Positions 1-7,374 of a stretch of DNA of 64,000 bases are shown here, one piece after another. The notes beneath the pieces were generated by a model. It searched no databases and had not been told where the DNA came from. It saw only the letters and a list, made by a program, of their open reading frames with translations. A program made the position numbers and the translations under genes. This DNA is from Planctobacterium marinum. Lineage in GTDB: Bacteria > Pseudomonadota > Gammaproteobacteria > Enterobacterales > Alteromonadaceae. Positions within the stretch are counted from its first letter, which is position 1. Each line of letters starts with the position of its first letter. The stretch is from assembly GCF_020687805.1 (NCBI RefSeq), contig NZ_JAJEWQ010000011.1, positions 23,853-87,852 of the forward strand, in the 5' to 3' direction.

Positions 1-1619
1 TCGCCATACATCAGGATATTTCGACCGGGCAGAACGGATTCCAGATGTGCGCCCCAATCGCCAAAGTTCTGATAGCTAAACACGCCCACTAAATCAAAAC
101 GAAAACCATCAATTTTGTATTCAGTGGCCCAGTATTCCAGCGAGTCGCGAATCATGCGGTTTACCATAGGCACACCGTCATCAATAGTATTGCCCACTAC
201 CAGATTCTGATGATAGAAGTACTGGTTGCTGATGTTTTCAAACATTTCATTGCCGTAGGTGTGGTTGTACACCACGTCCATAATGACCCGGATACCGGCT
301 TTGTGAAATTCGTTAATCATGTTTTTAAATTCTTTGACCCGGTTTTCGTAGTCAGTAGGGGTCAGAGAATAACGCTCTTCGGGAATGTTGTAGTTGCGCG
401 GATCGTAACCCCAGTTGTAACAATCATTGTTGTCTGGCAATCCATCACAGGTGGCAAAGTCGTAAACCGGTAACAGCTGAACGTGGGTAACGCCCAGTTC
501 TTTCAGATGATCGATACCGGTTTTTAAGCCGTTGAACTCGGTGCCGGATTGCACCATGCCCAGATACTTGCCTTTTTTATTGGCATCGACACCGGAGCTA
601 CTGTCGATGGTGAAGTCTCTGACATGCACTTCATAGATTACGGCATCTTCTCGCTCAACTAATGTCGGAGCGCCTGCCCAACCACCATCTGGCTGTAATC
701 GGGACATATCCAAAACGATATTGGTGTGGCTTTGTGGCTCAATCATCTTTCCGTAAGGATCTCTGACCTCTATGCCATTGATGAGAAAGGTATATTCGGC
801 CAAATGTAGATCGCCGCTGACGGCTACCTGATAGACATCGCTGTAACCATTGAAATTGGGCACTAGCGTAAGCGAGTAAAGCTGGCCGTTTACCTGCACT
901 TTAACGTCGCTGTGATCCGGTGACCAGATGGAAAACACCGTTTGTGTCGGGCTGTATTCGGCCCCTAAAAAGTCCACCGGCTGTGCACAGTTTTGACTAC
1001 AGGTGCTGGCTTCTGACAGGCTGTATGCCAGGGTTTGGTCGTTGACCGTGACCAGGTAGCTACCATTAACAGAAGTATAAATATCTGCGCCACTTAGCTC
1101 CAGAACACCATTGCTGTCACTGTCGCCATAATTTTGTGACCAGTCGCCGGAAATATCCAGTTTAAAGCGCTGATTGGTCTGACCGTCAAAATCCACCTGG
1201 GTTTGCCAGGTATTATCCGCCACCAATTGCATGGCAGAGGTTCCCCAACCATTAGCGGTGCCCCGAAAATACAGCTGCGCAAAATTGCTGCTGTATCCGG
1301 AGCCTGTGCAACTGCTTACCGGGTTTGCTGCAATGGCTTTGCTGGTGGCGTTAAACTCAATGTGGTAGCTGGATTGACCGGCTACAGTATAATCGCTGGT
1401 GGGGTAGTTTTCGCCCCAGTCGCCATAACGGTCTATTTTAAATCTGGGGCCACCACTGGCATCACCGCCGCCGAATCTTTGGCAGGTGGTGAAAATATTG
1501 TTGCCCTGGTCCGTCAATGCAGTGGTGTTCCAGTTATTGGGTGTACCGCGGAAATACCAGTCGGCACTAACACTGCCGGACACTGCACTTAGCAGCATGA
1601 AAAAAGTGAGTTTGTTCAT
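1..1619 (-). CDS. pulA: Type I pullulanase, secreted (partial, C-terminus beyond window)
   Basis: This is a debranching enzyme that should hydrolyse alpha-1,6 links in pullulan and branched starch outside the cytoplasm. About 539 residues are visible; the rest lies beyond the left edge. A signal peptide (residues 1-19, cut after VSA) is followed by two starch-binding-like modules opening with YFRGTPNNW (about 20-100) and YFRGTANGW (about 113-200), a CBM48-like domain (about 213-305) and the GH13 barrel. The pullulanase signature YNWGYDP is at 401-407, region I reads DVVYNH, and the nucleophile is D509 in FRFDL. It starts 58 bases after the amylase stop on the same strand, so the two probably form an operon. 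Its ribosome binding site is weak. The acid/base and third catalytic residues are not in view. Confidence 0.9.
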   Translation of the reverse strand, partial: MNKLTFFMLLSAVSGSVSADWYFRGTPNNWNTTALTDQGNNIFTTCQRFGGGDASGGPRFKIDRYGDWGENYPTSDYTVAGQSSYHIEFNATSKAIAANPVSSCTGSGYSSNFAQLYFRGTANGWGTSAMQLVADNTWQTQVDFDGQTNQRFKLDISGDWSQNYGDSDSNGVLELSGADIYTSVNGSYLVTVNDQTLAYSLSEASTCSQNCAQPVDFLGAEYSPTQTVFSIWSPDHSDVKVQVNGQLYSLTLVPNFNGYSDVYQVAVSGDLHLAEYTFLINGIEVRDPYGKMIEPQSHTNIVLDMSRLQPDGGWAGAPTLVEREDAVIYEVHVRDFTIDSSSGVDANKKGKYLGMVQSGTEFNGLKTGIDHLKELGVTHVQLLPVYDFATCDGLPDNNDCYNWGYDPRNYNIPEERYSLTPTDYENRVKEFKNMINEFHKAGIRVIMDVVYNHTYGNEMFENISNQYFYHQNLVVGNTIDDGVPMVNRMIRDSLEYWATEYKIDGFRFDLVGVFSYQNFGDWGAHLESVLPGRNILMYG

Positions 1620-1677
1620 TGTTGTTTGCTCATAGGTTAGCCCCGATAGTGCCAGTAGCACTGTCAGGGCGAGTGGG

Positions 1678-4600
1678 TTATTTCAGATACAGGCCGTCGC
1701 TACCAATTTTACCAGGGCCATTTAACACCCAGATCCGCGCTGAATAAGCCGGTACTGAGAATTGCAGGCTGCCGTTACTGGTTGAGAGGCTGGTGCCGCT
1801 CACAACATCCGTGTAGGTGCCGTTTTGTATTCCTGAGACGGTGATGTTTTGTGGTGATGAAGCCGCCAGGCCCACCACTGCATAACTGCCTTCAGAAGAT
1901 AAATCGCGGACAAAACTCATACCTGCGCTCCATTCATTCACCTGACTCATCGGGGCTTTTTGCAGTGCCGGGATCCCTTTGCGGATCTGATTGAGACGCT
2001 TGATGTGTTGATACAAAGGATGGGACTGCGTGGTACTGAGGTCGTCCAGGTGAGGACCAAAATAGGCCCGGCCGGTTTGGTCTATGGTGTCATTTGCACT
2101 GGCGATGTCTTGCGGCAGGCCAGCCTGAAACATGATTTCTTCGCCGTAATACAGTGATGGTATACCTCGTACCGTCCACAGCAGGTTATAAACCAATGCG
2201 GCGTGGGCTTGGTCACCTCCAAAGCGATATTTGAAGTCGTTATCCGGGCCAACATCATGGTTTTGGAAAAAGGTCACAAGCTTGGTGGCATCACCATAGA
2301 TCCAGTCCATGCTGAATATCCCGCCAACGCCGCCAAGATTACCGCGGGTGACATTGTCTCTGAAGGTGGAGAACAGCGAAAAGTCCAGTACGGCTAAACC
2401 TGAATCGCCACCGCCATTGGGATTAGCCGGGTCTTGCGTGGTGCGGGTATACCACCAGGGACGGATGACCGCAGAAGCATTGTCATTCGCGATTTCTGAA
2501 CCCCATCCGGTGCCTTTTACCAGGTTTTCACCAAATACAAACAGACCGGGTTTATGGCTTTGCCAGTTGTGTATGTAGGTCAGTAGTTCATCGCGCTCAA
2601 CGTGCTTTACTGTATCCAGACGAATGGCGTCCACGCCCATATCCAGATACATCTGAATCGCACCATTGAGATAATCTTTAACGTTTTGGTTGCCGGTAGC
2701 CAGGTCAATGGTATCGCCAGCCATGTGCTTCTTCTGCAATGCGGTGGGGTTTTCCCAGTCTCCGCCGGCCATAAAGCCATCCAGGTGATACCAATTGGGA
2801 TCTAATCCCTGAGCATCGATACCAAAAAAGCGATTGGCATCGTAACCCGGACTGGGAACTGTGACACCGGTTTTAGGGTCCACCAGGGGCACCAGTCCAT
2901 CAGGATCTGAATTGTGGCGATCCCGGAACCACTGCGGGGCCACCGGGTTGTCGTTATCATCGCGATTCAGGCGGCTATAATCTCCCAGATTACCCTGATA
3001 GGGGCCGTTATCCACATCACCTTGCTCTGCGCCTGTCGGGACATAGTATTTAATGGGTAAGTGATCAATCCAGACCTCGCCGCGCAAACCATATTGACCA
3101 GAGTGATTTACCACCACATCCTGTACCACTTTCAGTCCTTTGCTGTGAGCGGCATTGATAAAGTCCTGATAACTGGCATCGGGTGATTCCAGTCGAGGAT
3201 CTACCTGGTAAAAGTCATAGGCATGATAGCCGTGGTAATCCAGGCCAGAACGATTCTCAACTGGTGGGGTTACCCAGATGGCGGTAAACCCCAGATCTTT
3301 GATGTAATCCAGTTGCTGGATCAGACCTTTAAAATCGCCGCGCCAGTGTGGGTCGCCTGCTTTTATGCGATCCCGGTTGTAGTAGTTGTTGCTAGTGTCA
3401 CCATCGTAAAAGCGCGCAGTCATGACAAAGTAGATGGTTTCGCTGCGAAAATCGCCGCTGTCCGGCAAGGCGCCTATCTGATAACTGAAGGTTTGTATCT
3501 GTTGATTATTATCCGCATCAATTGCCAGAGTTTTGATCACCAAATCTGTGCCTGTTCCGACATCCGACGCTGTGATGTTCTGTCCGGAATATAACGCTGA
3601 GCTGCTGGTGGGCGTGCTGCCATCCGTGGTGTAATAAAGTTGTGGTGTGCTGTCCTGGTTATCTGTGATAGCCAGTGTTATCGACTGAGTATCCTGGTAG
3701 GAACCCGCCGATGGGGTGGCCGTGGCTACCGGCGGCTGGGTATCAGTGCCAACAACTTCTGTGGCATCGATGCTGTTATCACTAGTGTCAAAACAAATGT
3801 CATAGGTGCTGTTGGGATTTACCAGATAATCGCTGCCGGGATAGCTCTCAGTCCAGTCGCCATAATGATCAACTTTAAATCTGGGATTGTTGGCGGCAAA
3901 GGATTGTTGGGTGCAAAACACCAGGCCATCGGACGTGGTCATGGCCGTGGTTGCCCAGTTGTTAGGCGTACCCCGAAAATACCAGCTGTCGCCGCTCATT
4001 TCCGTTACGTTAATGGTTACCGTGTCCGTATCCGAACCGCCCTGATCATCGGTGACTGTCAGCTGTACGCTGAAACTACCCGGTGTGGAGGTATCGACGC
4101 TGATGGACTCAGTCGTCTCGCCAGTGCTCCAGCTGTATTGGCTGATAATGCCATCCTGATCGGATGACTCTGAACCGCTCAGTACCAGGTTATCATTCAC
4201 CGCCACTGAGATGCTGCCTCCGGGTGAAATCACCGCTATGGGGAGCAGATTAGAGGAAGTGATGGGGACTACCGAGTAGGCCAGAGTGGCATCGTTTACT
4301 GTGATGCGGTAAGTGGCAACACCTTGTACATAAATATCGCCACCGGATGATTCCAGGATGTTATCACTGTTGCTGTCGCCGTAGTTTTGTGACCAGTCTC
4401 CCTCAACATCCAGTTTAAAGCGCTGATTGGCCTGACCGTCAAAGGCCACATCTAACTGCCAGGTATTATCGTCCACCAGAGCCATGGCATCCGCATTCCA
4501 GTTGTTTGCTGTACCTCTGAAATACAGCTGAGCAAATTGCTGGCTGAAACCCGGCTGGCTGTTGCAATCTGCGACGGCGGTGGTGCTGATATTTTTGCTG

Positions 4601-4878
4601 ATGGCATCAAAGTTAATTTCATAACTTTGGTTGGAATTCACCTGCACATCTGCGCCAGGGTAGCTTTCCTGCCAGTCTCCGAATCGATCGATTTTAAAGC
4701 GTGGCCCACCTCCAGCATCACCGGAGCCGAAGCTCTGGCAGGTTGAATATTGGTTATTACCCTGGGCGCTGAGTTCGGTGGCATTCCAGTTATTGGCTGT
4801 GCCACGAAAAAACCAGTCTGCATAGGCGTGACCAGATAACACCAGGCTGCAGCCGACTGAAATAATTTTCCAGTTCAT
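1678..4878 (-). CDS. Secreted multi-modular GH13 alpha-amylase
   Basis: This 1066-residue enzyme should cleave alpha-1,4 bonds in starch outside the cell. In order it has a signal peptide (1-20, cut after AYA), two FRGTANNW modules (about 21-104 and 117-200), a PKD domain (213-293), a third FRGTPNNW module (298-375), a chitobiase-like beta-sandwich (about 382-468, YYTTDGSTP), the GH13 barrel (about 478-950) and a C-terminal beta domain. Region I is DVVVNH (587-592), the nucleophile is D755 in AIRLD, the acid/base is E784 in FGENL, and the third acid is D875 in FQNHD. All are intact. AGGA lies 8 bases before the ATG. The upstream region holds LacI-type operator candidates. The N-terminal modules closely resemble those of the adjacent pullulanase, which suggests shared ancestry by module duplication. 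The exact GH13 subfamily is not assigned. Confidence 0.93.
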   Translation of the reverse strand: MNWKIISVGCSLVLSGHAYADWFFRGTANNWNATELSAQGNNQYSTCQSFGSGDAGGGPRFKIDRFGDWQESYPGADVQVNSNQSYEINFDAISKNISTTAVADCNSQPGFSQQFAQLYFRGTANNWNADAMALVDDNTWQLDVAFDGQANQRFKLDVEGDWSQNYGDSNSDNILESSGGDIYVQGVATYRITVNDATLAYSVVPITSSNLLPIAVISPGGSISVAVNDNLVLSGSESSDQDGIISQYSWSTGETTESISVDTSTPGSFSVQLTVTDDQGGSDTDTVTINVTEMSGDSWYFRGTPNNWATTAMTTSDGLVFCTQQSFAANNPRFKVDHYGDWTESYPGSDYLVNPNSTYDICFDTSDNSIDATEVVGTDTQPPVATATPSAGSYQDTQSITLAITDNQDSTPQLYYTTDGSTPTSSSALYSGQNITASDVGTGTDLVIKTLAIDADNNQQIQTFSYQIGALPDSGDFRSETIYFVMTARFYDGDTSNNYYNRDRIKAGDPHWRGDFKGLIQQLDYIKDLGFTAIWVTPPVENRSGLDYHGYHAYDFYQVDPRLESPDASYQDFINAAHSKGLKVVQDVVVNHSGQYGLRGEVWIDHLPIKYYVPTGAEQGDVDNGPYQGNLGDYSRLNRDDNDNPVAPQWFRDRHNSDPDGLVPLVDPKTGVTVPSPGYDANRFFGIDAQGLDPNWYHLDGFMAGGDWENPTALQKKHMAGDTIDLATGNQNVKDYLNGAIQMYLDMGVDAIRLDTVKHVERDELLTYIHNWQSHKPGLFVFGENLVKGTGWGSEIANDNASAVIRPWWYTRTTQDPANPNGGGDSGLAVLDFSLFSTFRDNVTRGNLGGVGGIFSMDWIYGDATKLVTFFQNHDVGPDNDFKYRFGGDQAHAALVYNLLWTVRGIPSLYYGEEIMFQAGLPQDIASANDTIDQTGRAYFGPHLDDLSTTQSHPLYQHIKRLNQIRKGIPALQKAPMSQVNEWSAGMSFVRDLSSEGSYAVVGLAASSPQNITVSGIQNGTYTDVVSGTSLSTSNGSLQFSVPAYSARIWVLNGPGKIGSDGLYLK

Positions 4879-4970
4879 ATGAGATTCCTGTTACTTGTTG
4901 TTTCTGATGCGAGAACATCAGTGTGTGATTAATGGTTATTGGTTTTATGCAGGCACAAGGAGGCTGACTC

Positions 4971-4986
4971 GTATTCAATTGAATAC
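4971..4986. promoter_or_regulatory. 16-bp perfect palindrome upstream of the amylase
   Basis: GTATTCAATTGAATAC is a perfect 16-base palindrome 92 bases upstream of the amylase start codon. Its half-site GTATTC/GAATAC recurs in the candidate operator at 5193. It is a plausible repressor site for the starch operon, though AT-rich palindromes of this length can occur by chance. Confidence 0.45.
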
Positions 4987-5049
4987 AAGGTTCTTTCTCG
5001 TCTAATTCTCTTTTTATTCGTATCTCAGGGGCAGGTTATCCCGAACCGG

Positions 5050-5070
5050 TACAGCGGCGTTGCACCGCTG
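5050..5070. other. Hairpin in amylase upstream region
   Basis: ACAGCGG and CCGCTGT form a perfect 7-bp stem around a 7-base loop. No T-run follows on either strand, so it is not a typical terminator. It could be part of a leader or a protein-binding site. No further assignment is possible. Confidence 0.3.
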
Positions 5071-5192
5071 TTAAAGCATTTCCAAAATGGAAGGGCCCCT
5101 GTTGTGCACTTTTAGGTGTATGTTCACCTATTCGGTTGTTAACAATTAATTAACAAGGGTGTAGTTAAGAATAGGTAAATAAAATAATCAAA

Positions 5193-5206
5193 TGAATACG
5201 TATGCA
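5193..5206. promoter_or_regulatory. LacI/MalR-type operator candidate (amylase operon)
   Basis: TGAATACGTATGCA is a near-perfect palindrome around a central CG, the layout typical of LacI-family operators. A very similar sequence (TGCATACGTTTTCA) sits at 52125-52138 upstream of the other GH13 gene. It is about 315 bases upstream of the amylase start, which is far for a simple repressor site. The regulator gene is not in the window. Confidence 0.4.
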
Positions 5207-5240
5207 GCTAATAAATATGAATTTCATTCTATTTATCTCC

Positions 5241-5300
5241 TTCGTCTGGTACTCATGCTGCAGTATCAGCGGCAACTCGACAGAGCGGCTAAACCTAACC
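5241..5300 (+). repeat. Direct repeat, copy 1 of a duplicated leader
   Basis: The segment beginning TTCGTCTGGTACTCATGCTG matches the sequence at 5787-5846 for about 60 bases, with roughly 15 percent mismatch. The second copy is the immediate leader of the gene at 5863. No gene follows this copy; a structured element does. It may be the remains of a duplicated gene start. Confidence 0.6.
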
Positions 5301-5439
5301 AAAGTCTGATACCAATTATTTTGGTTAAGTCTTAATTCATCGATACTGAACCACTCAACCTATTTACAGGCTCCAAGGCAGACTTTTTTCGGCTCCGCTG
5401 TTTAGTTCAACCGCTATCATTTGATTGAAACCATTGTCG

Positions 5440-5605
5440 GGGCGCCGACTGCGCCTTAAGGTGACCGGGCTGCGCCCCCCTTAAGAATCCCCCGCAGCCC
5501 CTGACGCGCAACAACATAAACTTCGCCATCAGTACAACGACGACCATCAATGACAGCACATCCCTGTGCTGGGCATTGATTGAGGTATCATCCCTGATAC
5601 CGCTC
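5440..5605 (-). repeat. Structured extragenic element with CAGGGATG-loop hairpins
   Basis: This non-coding stretch is packed with inverted repeats. Read on the minus strand, two hairpins carry the same eight-base loop CAGGGATG: GGTAT/ATACC at 5584-5601 and AGCA/TGCT at 5555-5570, the latter extended by an outer TCAATG/CATTGA stem at 5547-5579. Further strong stems are CTTAAGG/CCTTAAG near 5457-5485, GGCGC/GCGCC near 5441-5455, and GGGCTGCG/CGCAGCCC. The same loop occurs in hairpins at 43333 and 43503. A 66-codon frame runs through it on the minus strand but shows no protein signature and I do not call it a gene. It may be an REP-like repeat or a structured RNA. Confidence 0.55.
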
Positions 5606-5786
5606 ATCGTTGTTTTAACTGATGTCGCAGTTTATTGCGCGTAAAGGGAGATTAGGTTAAGCACTCCGAACAAATATTGGCGTAATCGAACCTGTAAAGG
5701 AATCTGTTTTGCTTTATCTCTCAATGAAATTTATTAATTTCTGGACACTACAGTCATTAAATTAACATTCATGCTCTCGTCCTGCC

Positions 5787-5846
5787 TTCGTCTGGCACAC
5801 ATGCTGCAGTATCAGCGACAACACAACAGCGTGGCTCAACCAGGTA
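5787..5846 (+). repeat. Direct repeat, copy 2 (leader of the 5863 gene)
   Basis: This is the second copy of the sequence at 5241-5300 and includes the shared core ATGCTGCAGTATCAGCG. It ends just before the ribosome binding site AAGGAG of the gene at 5863. It may carry that gene's promoter or 5' UTR, but no clear -35/-10 pair is visible. Confidence 0.6.
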
Positions 5847-5862
5847 ATAAGGAGTTATCACC

Positions 5863-6381
5863 ATGATAGTGTCGCAGGCAGATTATGATCGATGGCAGAA
5901 CATGTATGGCAATGGCAGGACTGCCGGGCAAGATTCAGCAACAGCGCAAGGCGCTACAACATCGCTGACCGATCCCCTGGCACAACCAGAAAGCAGGCAA
6001 AAATCTGCCCAGGATGGCAACCAAAGTGGAACGGACAGGACATCAATTGCCGCTTCTGAGGAGCCAAAGAGTTTTCTGGAAGAGGCGCTTGAACGGCTTA
6101 CACTCAATCGACTGGGAATCGATCAGGAAAAAATGGACGAGCTGAAAGAGGAAATTGAAAAAACGGAATCCGCAATTGACGCCCTGAGTGATCAGAAACC
6201 CCACACTCAGGCACAACAGAAAGAGCTGAGTTTTCTTAAAGACAAACTGGAAAAACTGAAAGAAGCGCTGGAAGAGCTGGTTAAGCAAGCCAATGAGCGA
6301 ACAAATGGGGAAGACATTGCCGGCCAGAAAAATGCCGAAAACTCAGTAAATCAGTATAAATCCATCGCATCTTTGAGTTGA
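5863..6381 (+). CDS. Hypothetical coiled-coil protein
   Basis: This protein has 172 residues and I do not recognise its family. It has no signal peptide or membrane segment. The first 65 residues are polar and low in complexity, rich in Gln, Ser, Thr and Gly. Residues about 70-150 are charged and helical (KMDELKEEIEKTESAID, then LKDKLEKLKEALEELVKQA), typical of a coiled coil. A good ribosome binding site (AAGGAG) precedes the ATG. It lies in an accessory patch between a structured repeat element and a toxin-antitoxin pair, and a copy of its leader occurs at 5241. It is probably a cytoplasmic or exported-scaffold protein; function is unknown. Confidence 0.7.
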   Translation: MIVSQADYDRWQNMYGNGRTAGQDSATAQGATTSLTDPLAQPESRQKSAQDGNQSGTDRTSIAASEEPKSFLEEALERLTLNRLGIDQEKMDELKEEIEKTESAIDALSDQKPHTQAQQKELSFLKDKLEKLKEALEELVKQANERTNGEDIAGQKNAENSVNQYKSIASLS

Positions 6382-6402
6382 TTCGGGTTCTCTGAACACT
6401 CT

Positions 6403-6450
6403 GTACGTTAAATGCGTATGGGTGTTGTGTTCTATACGCTTTTAACGTAC
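6403..6450. promoter_or_regulatory. Inverted-repeat operator of higB2-higA2
   Basis: GTACGTTAAATGCGTA (6403-6418) and TACGCTTTTAACGTAC (6435-6450) are inverted copies of one 16-base sequence with a single mismatch, separated by 16 bases. They lie just upstream of the toxin start. Antitoxins of the HigA type bind such repeats to repress their own operon, so this is the likely autoregulatory site. Confidence 0.65.
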
Positions 6451-6460
6451 ATTTGTGAGA

Positions 6461-6793
6461 ATGAAAAGCGTATTTGTCGAATCATCCATTTTTGCAAAGT
6501 ATCGGGAAATCTATCTCAGCGAGGAGGAGTATAGACTTTTTCAGGCTGACTTGATGGTAAATCCCAGAGAAGGCGATGTGATTCAGGGGACTGGCGGTTT
6601 GCGTAAAGTCCGAGTGGTAAGTAAAGGAAAAGGTAAACGTGGTGGTTCGCGTGTCATTTATTATTATCTGGATAAAAGAAGACGTTTTTATTTGCTAACC
6701 ATTTATGGCAAAAACGAAATGTCAGACTTAACTGCAGATCAAAAGAAACAGCTAAAAGCTTTTATGGAGGCGTGGCGTCATGAGCAATCGTAA
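6461..6793 (+). CDS. higB2: HigB2-type mRNA interferase toxin (RelE superfamily)
   Basis: This is a ribosome-dependent mRNA-cleaving toxin of a type II toxin-antitoxin pair. The 110-residue product has the RelE-fold core of the HigB2 family: GTGGLRKVRV, KGKGKRGGSRVIYYYLD and FYLLTIYGKNEMSDLT. From memory it closely resembles the HigB-2 toxin of Vibrio cholerae. I prefer the ATG at 6461, which gives the family's usual MKSVFVES start, over the in-frame GTG at 6455. The gene overlaps the antitoxin by 14 bases, toxin first, as expected for hig loci. An inverted-repeat operator lies at 6403-6450. Nearby transposase remnants and repeats point to horizontal gain. Confidence 0.92.
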   Translation: MKSVFVESSIFAKYREIYLSEEEYRLFQADLMVNPREGDVIQGTGGLRKVRVVSKGKGKRGGSRVIYYYLDKRRRFYLLTIYGKNEMSDLTADQKKQLKAFMEAWRHEQS

Positions 6794-7094
6794 TCTTTTT
6801 GCCGAACTAAGTTCAGCTTTAACTGAAGCTAAAGCGCATTCAGAAGGCAAGTTAACGTTAAAAACTCACAAGGTTGATGAAATTGTCGAGTTGAAAATCT
6901 CGCCTAATGAAATCGTCAATATCCGAGAACAGTTTAATATGTCTCGTGGGGTGTTTGCTCAACTTCTACACACGTCTTCCCGTACACTGGAGAATTGGGA
7001 GCAAGGTCGAAGTGTGCCAAATGGTCAGGCTGTAACGCTTCTTAAGCTAGTTCAGCGGCACCCTGAAACCCTGGCTCATATAGCTGAGTTATAA
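6780..7094 (+). CDS. higA2: HigA2-type antitoxin, HTH XRE family
   Basis: The 104-residue antitoxin should neutralise the upstream HigB2 toxin and repress the operon. Its N-terminal 35 residues are the likely toxin-binding segment. A helix-turn-helix follows (about 40-95) in NIREQFNMSRGVFAQLL and SSRTLENWEQGRSVPNG, a typical XRE pattern of the HigA family. The start codon lies inside the end of the toxin gene, so the two are translationally coupled. The likely operator is the inverted repeat at 6403-6450. Confidence 0.92.
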   Translation: MSNRNLFAELSSALTEAKAHSEGKLTLKTHKVDEIVELKISPNEIVNIREQFNMSRGVFAQLLHTSSRTLENWEQGRSVPNGQAVTLLKLVQRHPETLAHIAEL

Positions 7095-7145
7095 ACGCAA
7101 TGAATACTGAAATTGCAGTAAATAATTTGTAGAAGTCGGCATCTG

Positions 7146-7189
7146 ATCTGACGAATACCAGTTTTTGGTTAGGTGTCTCGTCAGATTAG
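7146..7189. other. Inverted repeat, possible IS end
   Basis: ATCTGACGA (7146-7154) and TCGTCAGAT (7178-7186) are perfect inverted 9-mers. The right arm sits in TGTCTCGTCAGATTAG, a TG-starting sequence that overlaps the stop codon of the transposase remnant, so it may be the terminal inverted repeat of the decayed insertion sequence. It could also act as a terminator for higA2, though no T-run follows. Confidence 0.35.
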
Positions 7190-7323
7190 TTTGCGCTCAG
7201 ATTCCTCTCAGCCCAAACCAGTTTTCCATCAATGAGTGTTTCCATTGGCGTTCTGCCACAGCATATTTTGCCTCGATTACTTAAATTATTAAAGATTCTC
7301 GTGTTAATGTATAAACACTGTAG
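7186..7323 (-). pseudogene. Remnant of an IS481-like transposase C-terminus
   Basis: A short minus-strand frame ends with NRGKICCGRTPMETLIDGKL followed by VWAERNLSAN and a stop. This resembles the C-terminal end of integrase-core transposases of the IS481 type, where CCGRTPMxT and DGK are typical. Only about 35-45 residues remain; the frame is closed upstream at 7324, and no catalytic DDE residues are present. It is a decayed insertion-sequence fragment next to the toxin-antitoxin pair. The family assignment rests on motif memory. Confidence 0.5.
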
Positions 7324-7374
7324 TCAATCTCTTCAATTCGTTCGAAAATCAGTTTTACTTTTCAGGCTCGTAAA

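Noticed and set aside
210..473. Plus-strand hydrophobic frame at the left edge
   Set aside because: It is antisense to the pullulanase catalytic domain, whose motifs are clear.
1620..1677. AGTGC/GCACT hairpin between the amylase and pullulanase as a terminator
   Set aside because: It has no T-run and the genes look co-transcribed; at most it is an intercistronic processing or stabilising hairpin.
3640..4167. Plus-strand frame of 175 codons inside the amylase
   Set aside because: It is antisense to well-supported amylase domains and shows no protein signature or start signal.
5407..5607. Minus-strand frame of 66 codons through the structured element
   Set aside because: It consists of the hairpin sequences themselves, has no family signature, and the inverted repeats explain its composition.
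7095..7189. Possible integron attC site after higA2
   Set aside because: Vibrio higBA2 pairs are often in cassette arrays, but I found no core-site pair of the GTTRRRY type and no second cassette; the inverted repeat fits a decayed IS end better.
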